Shown: positions 1 to 6,804, numbered from the stretch's first letter. The stretch: 8,640 nucleotides of DNA from Actinomycetes bacterium (GCA_023460255.1 JAEWQZ010000323.1:1-8640); one strand, 5' to 3'. A program made the numbers and translations. Notes: a model not told the origin generated them from the letters alone.

Positions 1-1
1 G

Positions 2-505
2 CACCAGGCCGACGGCACGACCGTCGACGTGCTGCTGTCGTCGAGCGGGGAAGCGCCCGTGCTCCGGCACGTGCTGGCGCCGCAGCGGACGTTCGGCCAC
101 GGCATGTTCACGAGCGTGCTGCCGCTCCGCGGACCGCGCGGGCCGGTGCTCCTCGCGGCCCGGCCCCACCCGCGAGCGCGGCTGCCGTTCGAGCCGGCGA
201 CGCTGGCGGCCGAGCTCGCGGCGGAGCCCCTGCGACTGCGCCTGGCGTGGTGCGACGGCCTCCTCGGCGCGTGGCGGCCGTTCGGCCGGCTCGTGGTCGG
301 CGGCCCGCTCGCCGACGACGTCGACCCGCCCGTGCGCTTCGACCCGCTCGACGCGCCGCCCGGGCTGGACACCTACCCCTGGGTGACCGCGCTGCGCGAC
401 CCCGCGTACACGAGCGCCCGCCGAGCCGTCCCGATGGCCGGCCGACGGGGGCGGGTGGAGCCGGGGACCCGCTCGCGCGGCGCATCCCTCCCGCCGCCGA
501 GCTGA
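2..505 (+). CDS. C-terminal fragment of a conserved protein of uncertain function, truncated by the window edge
   Basis: The reading frame is open from the first bases to the TGA at 503-505, giving about 167 residues. The frame continues upstream without a stop and no RBS precedes the internal GTG at 29, so the start lies outside the window. Visible stretches include a hydrophobic GPVLLAARP segment (about residues 49-57), an Arg/Leu-rich region ending LRLRLAWCDG, and a FGRLVVGGPL strand-like segment. The last 25 or so residues are low-complexity, rich in Gly, Arg, Pro and Ser. There is no signal peptide or membrane helix in the visible part. From memory the pattern resembles actinobacterial conserved proteins sometimes labelled phosphodiesterase, but I see no catalytic motif and do not assign a function. 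It converges on the LacI gene with only 18 bases between the stop codons, so it is not part of the sugar operon. Confidence 0.6.
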   Translation, partial: HQADGTTVDVLLSSSGEAPVLRHVLAPQRTFGHGMFTSVLPLRGPRGPVLLAARPHPRARLPFEPATLAAELAAEPLRLRLAWCDGLLGAWRPFGRLVVGGPLADDVDPPVRFDPLDAPPGLDTYPWVTALRDPAYTSARRAVPMAGRRGRVEPGTRSRGASLPPPS

Positions 506-523
506 GCGGGTCGGGCGTCGGGC

Positions 524-1588
524 TCAGGCCGACTCGCGCAGCGTGATCCGCGGCTCGAAGAGCACCGGCCCGGACGGGACCTGCTCCCCCCGCAGCAGCG
601 AGGCGAGCAGGTGGCCGGCGCGCGCCGCCATCGAGGTCAGCGGCTGCGCCACCGTGCTGAGCGGCGGGGTGGTGCTCTCGGCGACACCGATGTCGTCGAA
701 ACCGAACACCGCGATGTCCCCGGGCACCGTCAGCCCGCGGGCGAAGATCTGGAGCAGGGCGCCGGACGCCATGAGGTCGTTCGCGACGAAGACCGCGTCC
801 AGGTCGGGCACCCGGTCGAGCAGCCGCGCCATCGCCTCCGCCCCGCTGCCGGCGGTGAAGTCGCCGTACTCGACCGCGTCGTCAGGCAGGCCGGCCGACG
901 CCATCGCGTCCCGCCAGCCGGTCAGGCGGTCCAGACCTGCGGTCATGTCTCCCGGGCCGGCGATCGTCGCGATGCGGCGGTGGCCGCGGGACACGAGGTG
1001 CTCGGTCGCGAGGCGTGCGCCGCGGGGGTTGTCCGTGTCGACGTAGTGGGCGGCCGTCACGTCCAGCGGTCGCCCGATGAAGACCGTCGGCAGGCCGGAC
1101 TCGACGAGCGTCCCGTTGAGCCCGTCGTCGCGGTGGTGCGAGGCGACGACGGCGCCGTCCACGTGGCCGGTGGTCACGTAGTGCGCCGCCTTCCGGGCGC
1201 TCAGCGCATCGCGGGCGACGAGCAGGACCATCTGGAGGTCCTCCTCCTCGAGGGCCATCGACAGGCCGTCGACGATGCCTGCGAAGAACGGGTCCGCCAG
1301 CACCCGCCGGTTGGGCTCGGGGATGACGAGCGCGACCGAGCCGGTGCGCCGCGTCGCGAGCGAGCGGGCCACGGGGTTCGGGACGAAGTGCAGCTCGGCG
1401 ATCGCGGCCTCGACCGCCGCCCGGGCCTCGGGGCTGACGAGGTGCCCGCCGTTGATGACCCGCGACGCCGTCGCCCGGCTCACCCCGGCGAGCGCGGCGA
1501 CCTGGCGGATCGTCGCGGCCCCGGTCCGACGACGGGACGCCGGGGGAGTGGCGCCTGCTTCGGCCACGCCGGGCTCGTGCGTCGTCAC
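524..1588 (-). CDS. LacI-family transcriptional repressor of the sugar operon
   Basis: A 354-residue protein of normal LacI/GalR length. A disordered N-terminal arm of about 24 residues precedes the helix-turn-helix at about 26-45 (TIRQVAALAGVSRATASRVI), followed by the hinge helix PNPVARSLATRR (70-81). Leu77 of the hinge matches the Leu of LacI that inserts at the central CG step of the operator. Residues 85-354 form the periplasmic-binding-protein-like effector domain, with typical segments such as PTVFIGR (167-173), the RGHRRIATIAG stretch (201-211) and VFGFDDI (294-300). The GTG start is chosen because it overlaps the TGA of the hydrolase gene in a GTGA tetranucleotide; a longer frame upstream only runs antiframe through the hydrolase. 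As last gene of the operon it should be autoregulated. Its likely targets are the two palindromes at 6566-6585 and 6613-6626. The effector is inferred to be a beta-linked sugar such as cellobiose. Family assignment is sure; effector is not. Confidence 0.95.
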   Translation of the reverse strand: MTTHEPGVAEAGATPPASRRRTGAATIRQVAALAGVSRATASRVINGGHLVSPEARAAVEAAIAELHFVPNPVARSLATRRTGSVALVIPEPNRRVLADPFFAGIVDGLSMALEEEDLQMVLLVARDALSARKAAHYVTTGHVDGAVVASHHRDDGLNGTLVESGLPTVFIGRPLDVTAAHYVDTDNPRGARLATEHLVSRGHRRIATIAGPGDMTAGLDRLTGWRDAMASAGLPDDAVEYGDFTAGSGAEAMARLLDRVPDLDAVFVANDLMASGALLQIFARGLTVPGDIAVFGFDDIGVAESTTPPLSTVAQPLTSMAARAGHLLASLLRGEQVPSGPVLFEPRITLRESA

Positions 1589-3060
1589 GTCCCGACCGTA
1601 CCCGCAGTGATCATCGTCGGGTCGAGTCGCCCGGTGCGTGCGACCTGCGAGACGACGCGCGCGCTGCGCTTGGGCGTGCGGGCCAGCGTGTCGAAGTCCA
1701 CGTGCACCACGCCGAACCGCTTGTCGTACCCGTAGGCCCACTCGAAGTTGTCGAGCAGCGACCAGACGAAGTACCCCCGCACGTCCGCGCCCGCCGCGAT
1801 GGCCTGACGCACGGCGGCCAGGTGCTCCACGAGGTACGCCGTGCGCTCGTGGTCCTCGACGGACCCGTCGGGCTCGACGACGTCGTCGAACGCCGCACCG
1901 TTCTCGGTGACGTACAGCGGGATGCCGGCCGGGCCCGTGTACTCGCGGTGCAGGGTCTCGAGGAGGCGACGCAGCCCGTCCGGCTGGACCTCCCAGTCCA
2001 TGGCCGTGCGCGGCAGGTCGCGCGAGACGAGCCACGAGGGGCCGAGGCCGACGTTCGGGTCCGACGTGGCCCGCGTCACGGAGGCCTGCGTGGGCAGCGC
2101 GTCCGGGCCCTGCACGGGGTGGGCGCACACGGCGCCGCCGTTGTAGTAGTTCACGCCGAGGAAGTCCACGGGTGCGGCGATCTCCGCGAGGTCCCCGTCG
2201 CGCACCGGGATCGTGGTGCCGGCCGCGGCGAAGGCTTCCACCGCGGCGTCGGGGTAGCGCCCGCGCAGCGCGGGCTCGACGAACACCCGCTGGAGCAGCA
2301 GCTCGGTGCGGGCGGCGAGGTCGGCGTCCGCCGGGTGCCAGAGGTGCGCGGGGTCGGCGACCGTGCAGTTCACGGTGAGGCCGAGGGTCGCGGTCCGGTC
2401 GACGGCGCGCAGCGCCCGGGTCGTGCGCCCGTGGGCGAGCAGCAGGTGGTGCATCGCGGAGACCGCGGCCTGCGGCTCCTGCCGCCCCGGCGCGTGCTGC
2501 CCGCCGGCGTAGCCGAGGAACGCCGAGCACCACGGCTCGTTGAGGGTGGTCCAGTGCCGCACCCGGTCGCCGAGCCGGTCGTGCAGGGCCAGGGCGTACT
2601 CGGTCATCCGGTCGACGACGTCGCGGGAGGCCCAGCCGCCCCGGTCCTCGAGCCACTGCGGCAGGTCCCAGTGGTAGACGGTGAGCCACGGCTGCACGCC
2701 GCGCTCGAGCAGCCCGTCCACCAGCCGGGAGTAGAAGTCCAGCCCGCGCGGCTCGATCCGTCCGGGCTCGGGCACGACGCGCGGCCACGAGGTGGAGAAC
2801 CGGTACGCCCGCAGGCCGAGGTCCCGGACGATGTCGAGGTCCTCGGGCCAGCGGTGGTAGTGGTCGCAGGCCACGTCGCCGGTGTCCCCGCCGACGACGG
2901 CGCCCGGCACCCGCGCGAACGTGTCCCAGATCGAGGGCGTCCGGCCGTCCGTGCCCGCCGCCCCCTCGATCTGGTACGCCGCGGTGGCCGCCCCCCAGAG
3001 GAAGTCCGGGGGGAACGTGACGGGCTCGCCGTCGGGCAGCCCGTCGGTCGCCTGGCTCAT
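1585..3060 (-). CDS. Glycoside hydrolase family 1, beta-glucosidase type, cytoplasmic
   Basis: A 491-residue single-domain (beta/alpha)8 retaining hydrolase, typical in length for GH1. The N-terminal GH1 signature is FLWGAATAAYQIEGA (20-34), with sugar-binding Gln30. His130 and Trp131 lie in TVYHWDLPQW. The acid/base is Glu175 in TLNEP (172-176), with Asn174 beside it. Tyr306 in GVNYY supports the nucleophile, which is Glu386 in YVTENG (383-388). Glu440 and Trp441 in NFEWAYGY (438-445) bind the glycone. All key residues are present. There is no signal peptide, so it acts in the cytoplasm on sugar brought in by the ABC importer in the same operon, releasing glucose from cellobiose or another beta-glucoside. 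Its ATG overlaps the TGA of the upstream permease gene (ATGA), and its own stop overlaps the LacI start (GTGA). A beta-galactosidase or beta-fucosidase side activity cannot be excluded from sequence alone. Confidence 0.96.
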   Translation of the reverse strand: MSQATDGLPDGEPVTFPPDFLWGAATAAYQIEGAAGTDGRTPSIWDTFARVPGAVVGGDTGDVACDHYHRWPEDLDIVRDLGLRAYRFSTSWPRVVPEPGRIEPRGLDFYSRLVDGLLERGVQPWLTVYHWDLPQWLEDRGGWASRDVVDRMTEYALALHDRLGDRVRHWTTLNEPWCSAFLGYAGGQHAPGRQEPQAAVSAMHHLLLAHGRTTRALRAVDRTATLGLTVNCTVADPAHLWHPADADLAARTELLLQRVFVEPALRGRYPDAAVEAFAAAGTTIPVRDGDLAEIAAPVDFLGVNYYNGGAVCAHPVQGPDALPTQASVTRATSDPNVGLGPSWLVSRDLPRTAMDWEVQPDGLRRLLETLHREYTGPAGIPLYVTENGAAFDDVVEPDGSVEDHERTAYLVEHLAAVRQAIAAGADVRGYFVWSLLDNFEWAYGYDKRFGVVHVDFDTLARTPKRSARVVSQVARTGRLDPTMITAGTVGT

Positions 3061-3968
3061 CCCTTCACCGCGCCCTGCATGATGCCTGCGACGAGCTGGC
3101 GGCCCGCGACGACGAAGAGCACGATCAGCGGGATCACCGAGACCACCACGCCGGCCATGATCAGCGCGATGTCCTTGAAGAAGCCCGCCTGGAGGAGCTG
3201 GAGCGCGACGGGCAGCGTGGGGTTCTTCGTCCCGAGCACGATCGACGGCCAGAAGAAGTTGGTCCACGAGGCGATGAACGTGAACAGGCCGAGCATCGTC
3301 GCGGCCGGGCGGGCCGCGGGCAGGGCGACGCTCCAGAACGTGCGGAGCATCGACGCGCCGTCGACGCGCGCGGCCTCGATGAGCTCGTAGGGCAGCGCCG
3401 CCTCGAGGTACTGCGTCATCCAGAAGACGCCGAACGCGGTGACCATCCCGGGCAGGATCACGGCCCAGAGGCTGCCGACGAGGCCGAGCTCCCGCATGAC
3501 GATGAACAGGGGGACGACGCCGAGCTGGGTCGGCACCGCCATCGTCGCGATGACGAAGACCAGCAGCGGGCGGCGCCCACGGAAGCGCAGCTTGGCGAAC
3601 GAGTACCCGGCGAGCGTCGCGAACATGACGACCGAGACAGCGGTGGCCGTGGACACGATCAGCGAGTTGAGCATCGCCTGCCACAGGTCGATGTCGGCCT
3701 CCAGCACGCGCTTGATGTTGTCGAGCAGCTCGCCGCCCGGCAGCAGCGTGGGGATCGGGTTCTGGGCGATCTCCGCGGACGTCGAGGACGCGAGCTGGAC
3801 GGCGAAGTACAGCGGGTAGGCGGAGACGAGCAGGGCGAGGGTCAGCAGCGTGTAGGTCAGCCAGCGGGGCCGGCGTTCGGAGCCGACGCCGTTGCGTCGC
3901 CGGGCGGCCGAGCGCGCGGCGCGGGCGCCGGCGGTCTGCCGGATCATCGGGACGGAGGGCGCGCTCAT
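3057..3968 (-). CDS. Sugar ABC transporter permease, MalG type (CUT1)
   Basis: A 303-residue inner-membrane subunit, normal length for the MalG/CebG type. An Arg-rich cytoplasmic N-terminus of about 35 residues precedes about six membrane helices, roughly at 37-58, 102-122, 134-156, 165-185, 223-244 and 267-287. The ATPase-docking EAA loop is present as EAARVDGA (198-205), continuing to FWSVALPAARP. With its partner permease it forms the channel that receives sugar from the lipoprotein. The start is set by an AAGGAG Shine-Dalgarno seven bases before the ATG, inside the end of the upstream permease gene, and by the ATGA overlap with that gene's stop. Its own stop overlaps the hydrolase ATG. 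The nearest family relatives I recognise are permeases for cellobiose or related beta-oligosaccharides, but the substrate is inferred from the neighbouring enzyme. Confidence 0.94.
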   Translation of the reverse strand: MSAPSVPMIRQTAGARAARSAARRRNGVGSERRPRWLTYTLLTLALLVSAYPLYFAVQLASSTSAEIAQNPIPTLLPGGELLDNIKRVLEADIDLWQAMLNSLIVSTATAVSVVMFATLAGYSFAKLRFRGRRPLLVFVIATMAVPTQLGVVPLFIVMRELGLVGSLWAVILPGMVTAFGVFWMTQYLEAALPYELIEAARVDGASMLRTFWSVALPAARPAATMLGLFTFIASWTNFFWPSIVLGTKNPTLPVALQLLQAGFFKDIALIMAGVVVSVIPLIVLFVVAGRQLVAGIMQGAVKG

Positions 3969-5026
3969 CGGGGGCTCCTTCCGGCGGCGCCGGCGGCCCG
4001 GGCGCGGGCCCGGGCGGTGCGCCTGTCGAGGCGGGTGACGCCGTCGTCGCCCGCGATCCGGCGGGTGAGCAGGTAGTTGGCGACGGAGAACGCGATGATC
4101 ACGAGGAACAGCAGCCACGCCACGGCCGCGGCCCGCCCCAGGTTGGTGTTCCGCCAGCCGAGCTCGTACAGGTAGAGCGTGGCGGTGAGCCACTGGCGGT
4201 CGTTGCCCCCCTGGCCCATCTGGTCGAACATCCGCGGCTCGTCGTAGATCTGCAGGCCGCCGATGGTGGAGGTGATGATCACGAAGATGAGGGTCGGGCG
4301 GACCATGGGCACGGTGACGGAGAAGAACTGCCGTACCCGGGAGGCGCCGTCGATCACCGCGGCCTCGTACAGGTCCTGCGGGATGGCCTGCATGGCGGCC
4401 AGGAAGATCAGGGTGTTGTAGCCCGTCCACCGGAAGTTGACCATCGTCGCGATGGCGACGTGCGACCAGAACGGGTCGGAGTGCCACGCGATGGGGTTCA
4501 TGCCGATCTGCTCGAGGATCGCGTTGATCATGCCGGAGCTGTCGGCGAACATCTTGGAGAACACCAGGGCGACGGCGACCGGCGCGACGACGTAGGGGAG
4601 CAGGACGCCCATCCGCCAGAAGGTGCGCGCGCGCAGGTTGGCGTGCAGCAGCGCGGCCAGCACGATCGCCATGATCACCTGCGGCACCGACGAGAGCAGG
4701 AAGATCGAGACGGTGTTGCGCAGCGCCTTCCAGAAGAACGCCTGGCCCAGCACCTGGCTGAAGTTCTCCAGCCCGACGAACTCGCCCTGGCCGCCCAGCA
4801 GGTCCCACTCGTGCAGCGAGACGAAGCCCGTGTAGAGCAGCGGGAACAGCCCCGTGATCGCGAAGACCACGAAGAACGGCGACACGTACAGGTACGGGGA
4901 GACCTTGACGTCCCAGCGGCCGAGCGACTGGCGGAAGCCGATGCGCCGGGGCGGGACGAAGGAGTCGGGTGCCGACTCGGGGGTGCCGCGCCGGCGTCCC
5001 GGTCGGGTCGATGTCTGCGTGGACAT
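3965..5026 (-). CDS. Sugar ABC transporter permease, MalF type (CUT1)
   Basis: A 353-residue inner-membrane subunit of the CUT1 importer class. A basic N-terminus of about 42 residues leads into a first helix at about 46-66; further helices lie near 105-128, 138-158, 187-212, 244-263 and 297-320. The EAA loop that contacts the ATPase is EAAVIDGASRVRQFF (221-235). The C-terminus after about 330 is an unusual Arg/Ala-rich tail of about 20 residues. The ATG is preceded by GAAGGA with suitable spacing, and that Shine-Dalgarno lies within the last of three imperfect 14-base repeats (5029-5070). Its stop overlaps the start of the second permease (ATGA), so the two subunits are translationally coupled, as expected for a 1:1 heterodimer. 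It is separated from the binding-protein gene by a 153-base structured spacer. Confidence 0.94.
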   Translation of the reverse strand: MSTQTSTRPGRRRGTPESAPDSFVPPRRIGFRQSLGRWDVKVSPYLYVSPFFVVFAITGLFPLLYTGFVSLHEWDLLGGQGEFVGLENFSQVLGQAFFWKALRNTVSIFLLSSVPQVIMAIVLAALLHANLRARTFWRMGVLLPYVVAPVAVALVFSKMFADSSGMINAILEQIGMNPIAWHSDPFWSHVAIATMVNFRWTGYNTLIFLAAMQAIPQDLYEAAVIDGASRVRQFFSVTVPMVRPTLIFVIITSTIGGLQIYDEPRMFDQMGQGGNDRQWLTATLYLYELGWRNTNLGRAAAVAWLLFLVIIAFSVANYLLTRRIAGDDGVTRLDRRTARARARAAGAAGRSPR

Positions 5027-5028
5027 GC

Positions 5029-5070
5029 GGGTCCTTCGGTGCTGGTCCGTCGGTGCTGACCGTCGGCGCT
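5029..5070 (-). repeat. Three imperfect 14-base tandem repeats overlapping the permease RBS
   Basis: Read on the - strand towards the permease start, three units follow one another: one near GCGCCGACGGTCA (5069-5057), then GCACCGACGGACCA (5056-5043), then GCACCGAAGGACCC (5042-5029). The last unit contains the GAAGGA Shine-Dalgarno of the permease gene. In the two upstream units the same place reads GACGGA or GACGGT, which is a poorer match to the 16S rRNA tail. The repeats are seen directly; any role in ribosome loading is inference. Confidence 0.6.
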
Positions 5071-5074
5071 CGGG

Positions 5075-5104
5075 TGGGCTGTGCCTGCGTGGGCTGTGCC
5101 CGAC
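5075..5104. repeat. 15-base imperfect tandem duplication in the spacer
   Basis: On the + strand TGGGCTGTGCCTGCG (5075-5089) is followed directly by TGGGCTGTGCCCGAC (5090-5104), sharing the first 11 bases. It lies between the hairpins and the RBS-proximal repeats. No function is apparent. Confidence 0.5.
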
Positions 5105-5128
5105 GGCGGGGTGCGCGCCGCCGTCGGG
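5099..5128 (-). promoter_or_regulatory. Second intergenic hairpin, 10-bp stem
   Basis: CCCGACGGCG (5099-5108) and CGCCGTCGGG (5119-5128) are exact reverse complements with a 10-base loop. In the operon mRNA this hairpin follows the larger one by a few bases. It is not followed by a U-run, so it is not a classic intrinsic terminator. Its stem shares the CCGACGGC/GCCGTCGG core with the first hairpin, so arms could exchange partners. Confidence 0.55.
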
Positions 5129-5133
5129 CGGGG

Positions 5134-5173
5134 CGGCCGGGCCGTCGGCAAAGGGGAGCCGACGGCCCGGCCG
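5134..5173 (-). promoter_or_regulatory. Perfect 16-bp hairpin just after the binding-protein stop codon
   Basis: Positions 5134-5149 and 5158-5173 are exact reverse complements with an 8-base loop (AAAGGGGA on the + strand, UCCCCUUU in the mRNA). In the operon transcript the stem begins six bases after the TGA of the binding-protein gene. No U-run follows it on the transcribed strand, so full termination is unlikely. Known malE-malF-type operons carry hairpins here that protect the binding-protein message and lower downstream expression, which fits the need for more binding protein than permease. That role is inference. Confidence 0.75.
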
Positions 5174-5179
5174 AGTGCG

Positions 5180-6487
5180 TCAGCCGAGGGCCTCGACGGC
5201 CTCGACCCACTTGGCCCACGACGACGCGGCGTCGTCGGTGCCGTCCACCTCGACCCGGTTGATGGCCTGCGCCATCGCGTCGTTGACCGCGAAGTAGTTC
5301 GGGCCCTTGTACGGGGCCACGGTCACGGCCGCGGCGCGCTCGGCGAAGATCTCGCCGATCGGCGCGTCGTTGAAGAACGGGTTCGTGATCGCTGCGAGCT
5401 CGTCGGAGGTCTGTGCGTCGACCTGGCTCGGGAAGTTGCCCGTGGTGCCGAAAGCGATGAGCTGCTGCTCGGGCGCGGTCAGCCAGTCGGCGAGGGCCTT
5501 GGCCGCCTCCGGGTGTGCCGACTGCGTCGGGACGGTGAGGAACGAGCCGCCCCAGTTGCCGCCGCCGCCGGGGAAGACGGGGGCCACGTCCCAGCCCTCG
5601 ACGCCCTCGGCGTTGCCGGAGATGACGCCGAGCATCCACGACGGGGCGAGCATGACCGCGAAGCCGTCGTTCTGGAACGCGTTGGTCCAGTCCTCGCCCC
5701 ACTGCTGCAGGCCGGCGGAGAGGTCGGTGTTCGCCATGACCATGTCGTAGGCCTCACGGACCTCGGCGTTGTCGATGGCGATGATCTCGTTGCTCTCGGG
5801 GTCCTCGTACGCGACCTCGATCTGGTTCACCAGGCCCTGGTAGATCGCGGCGCCCGAGTCGTAGAACGGGACGTCGGAGCTGGCCGTGAACTGCTCGCCG
5901 ACGGAGAAGAAGTCGTCCCAGGTGGCGTCGTCGCCGCCGAAGAGCTCGGCGACCTCGTCGCGGTCCGAGGGCAGGCCGGCAGCGGCGAACAGGTCGGCGC
6001 GGTAGGCGATGGCCTCAGGGCCGATGTCGGTGCCGTAGCCGACGAGCTTGCCGTCCGGCGTCGTCGCCTGGCCGAGCTTCCAGTCCTGCCAGCGGCCCTC
6101 GACGGAGTCGGAGGTCAGGTCCACGAACTGGTCGGAGTACTGCATGATCTCGGGCATCCAGTCGACCTCGACGCCGACGACGTCGGCCAGGCCGGAGCCC
6201 GCCGCGAGCGAGGTGTTGAACTGGTCGCGCGCCTCGTTGGAGGTCGCGAACTTGTTGTGCTCGATGGTGATGTTCGGGTGCAGCTCCATGTACTGGTCGA
6301 GCAGCGTGTCGTAGCCCCACTCGTTGAAGGTGGAGATCGTGAGGGTGATCTCCTCCTCGGTGGTGTCGGGCTCCTCGCCGGTGCCCGGGTCGTCGGTCTC
6401 CTCGCCCGTCCCGCAGCCGCTCGCGATGAGGGCGAGGGTGGAGAGGCCGGCCACGAGCCCGACGGCCCGCTTCCTCGTGTGGCGCAC
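5180..6487 (-). CDS. Sugar ABC transporter substrate-binding lipoprotein (CUT1 type)
   Basis: A 435-residue extracellular solute-binding protein of the MalE/CebE-like family. The start is the GTG at 6487-6485, preceded by GAAGGAG six bases upstream; the frame stays open further upstream but lacks an RBS and would break the signal peptide. The leader has Arg/Lys at 2-7 (VRHTRKR), a hydrophobic core (8-21) and a lipobox IASGC with Cys25 as the lipidated residue. Next comes an acidic tether (26-46) with GTGEE repeated twice. The mature domain includes ISTFNEWG (51-58), a signature of the first lobe, and Trp-rich segments (WQDWKLGQ, APSWMLG, GGNWGGSFLTVPTQS) likely to stack on sugar rings. It captures the oligosaccharide outside the membrane and delivers it to the two permeases. 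It is first in the operon, downstream of two operators. The sugar is inferred as cellobiose-like. Confidence 0.95.
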   Translation of the reverse strand: MRHTRKRAVGLVAGLSTLALIASGCGTGEETDDPGTGEEPDTTEEEITLTISTFNEWGYDTLLDQYMELHPNITIEHNKFATSNEARDQFNTSLAAGSGLADVVGVEVDWMPEIMQYSDQFVDLTSDSVEGRWQDWKLGQATTPDGKLVGYGTDIGPEAIAYRADLFAAAGLPSDRDEVAELFGGDDATWDDFFSVGEQFTASSDVPFYDSGAAIYQGLVNQIEVAYEDPESNEIIAIDNAEVREAYDMVMANTDLSAGLQQWGEDWTNAFQNDGFAVMLAPSWMLGVISGNAEGVEGWDVAPVFPGGGGNWGGSFLTVPTQSAHPEAAKALADWLTAPEQQLIAFGTTGNFPSQVDAQTSDELAAITNPFFNDAPIGEIFAERAAAVTVAPYKGPNYFAVNDAMAQAINRVEVDGTDDAASSWAKWVEAVEALG

Positions 6488-6565
6488 TGGTGACTCCTTC
6501 GTCTCGAGGGCGGGCCCGCCGCCCGTGCCGCTCCGGCGGGGATGCCGGCGCAGCTCTGCGCGCCG

Positions 6566-6585
6566 CACTGAGACCGGTCCCAGTG
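6566..6585. promoter_or_regulatory. LacI-family operator O1, proximal to the binding-protein gene
   Basis: CACTGAGACCGGTCCCAGTG is a 20-bp palindrome with a single mismatched pair and the central CG typical of LacI-family sites. Its 14-bp core TGAGACCGGTCCCA (6569-6582) is the exact reverse complement of the second site at 6613-6626. The core differs from the CebR/CelR box known in Streptomyces and Thermobifida (TGGGAGCGCTCCCA) at the symmetric fifth and tenth bases, plus one outer base. It lies downstream of the candidate promoter, where a bound repressor would block transcription. Binding by the LacI protein of this operon is inferred from position and symmetry. Confidence 0.8.
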
Positions 6586-6612
6586 ACGACCGTTCCCGGA
6601 CCGCCCCGTCGA

Positions 6613-6626
6613 TGGGACCGGTCTCA
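6613..6626. promoter_or_regulatory. LacI-family operator O2, promoter-proximal
   Basis: TGGGACCGGTCTCA is a near-perfect 14-bp palindrome around a central CG and the exact reverse complement of the O1 core. Its centre is 44 bp from that of O1, about four helical turns. It would lie immediately downstream of the expected transcription start of the candidate operon promoter, an ordinary place for repression by a LacI-type protein. Confidence 0.8.
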
Positions 6627-6639
6627 GCGCGATGGGGCA

Positions 6640-6669
6640 ACGGTGCTGCAGCCGCCCTGGCGGTGTCAA
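6640..6669 (-). promoter_or_regulatory. Candidate promoter of the sugar operon
   Basis: On the - strand a perfect TTGACA -35 box (6669-6664) is followed after 18 bases by CACCGT (6645-6640), a weak -10 that keeps only the A at position 2 and the final T. Transcription would start near 6633, just before operator O2, leaving a leader of about 145 bases before the binding-protein GTG. The perfect -35 and its position relative to the operators support the call; the poor -10 lowers it. A start between the two operators remains possible. Confidence 0.4.
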
Positions 6670-6804
6670 ACCTTGTGACCGAACCGTGATGCGCGGTCCC
6701 CACGCCGGTCCGCTTTCCGATGGCCCGCCGACGCGTCTCGACAGGCGGTCGGCGCCGGTTCGGGCGATGCTCGACCAGTGGCCATCGACACCGGAGGAGA
6801 CGCC

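Larger units (their letters stand above)
6488..6804. other. Divergent intergenic control region
   Basis: This 317-base gap separates the leftward sugar operon from the rightward YihY-family gene. It holds two LacI-type operators and a candidate operon promoter, given separately. The operon leader between 6488 and 6565 could fold: it contains the perfect palindrome GGCGGGCCCGCC (6509-6520) and a CCGGC/GCCGG stem (6533-6537 with 6544-6548). I find no convincing -10/-35 pair for the rightward gene and no coding frame with an RBS in this stretch. Confidence 0.7.

Noticed and set aside
502..527. CTGAGC/GCTCAG inverted repeat spanning both stop codons of the convergent genes as a bidirectional terminator
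   Set aside because: A 6-bp stem with a 14-base loop and no T-run on either side; it could easily occur by chance.
1702..3390. A long + strand open frame antisense to the hydrolase and second permease
   Set aside because: The composition is Arg/Val/Gly-rich and repetitive, as expected from an antisense reading of GC-rich codons. There is no RBS or recognisable domain, and the - strand genes here have complete catalytic and membrane motifs.
5081..6493. A + strand open frame of about 470 codons opposite the binding-protein gene
   Set aside because: It is the antisense shadow of a clear lipoprotein gene, with low-complexity Val/Gly/Arg/Asp sequence and no domain.
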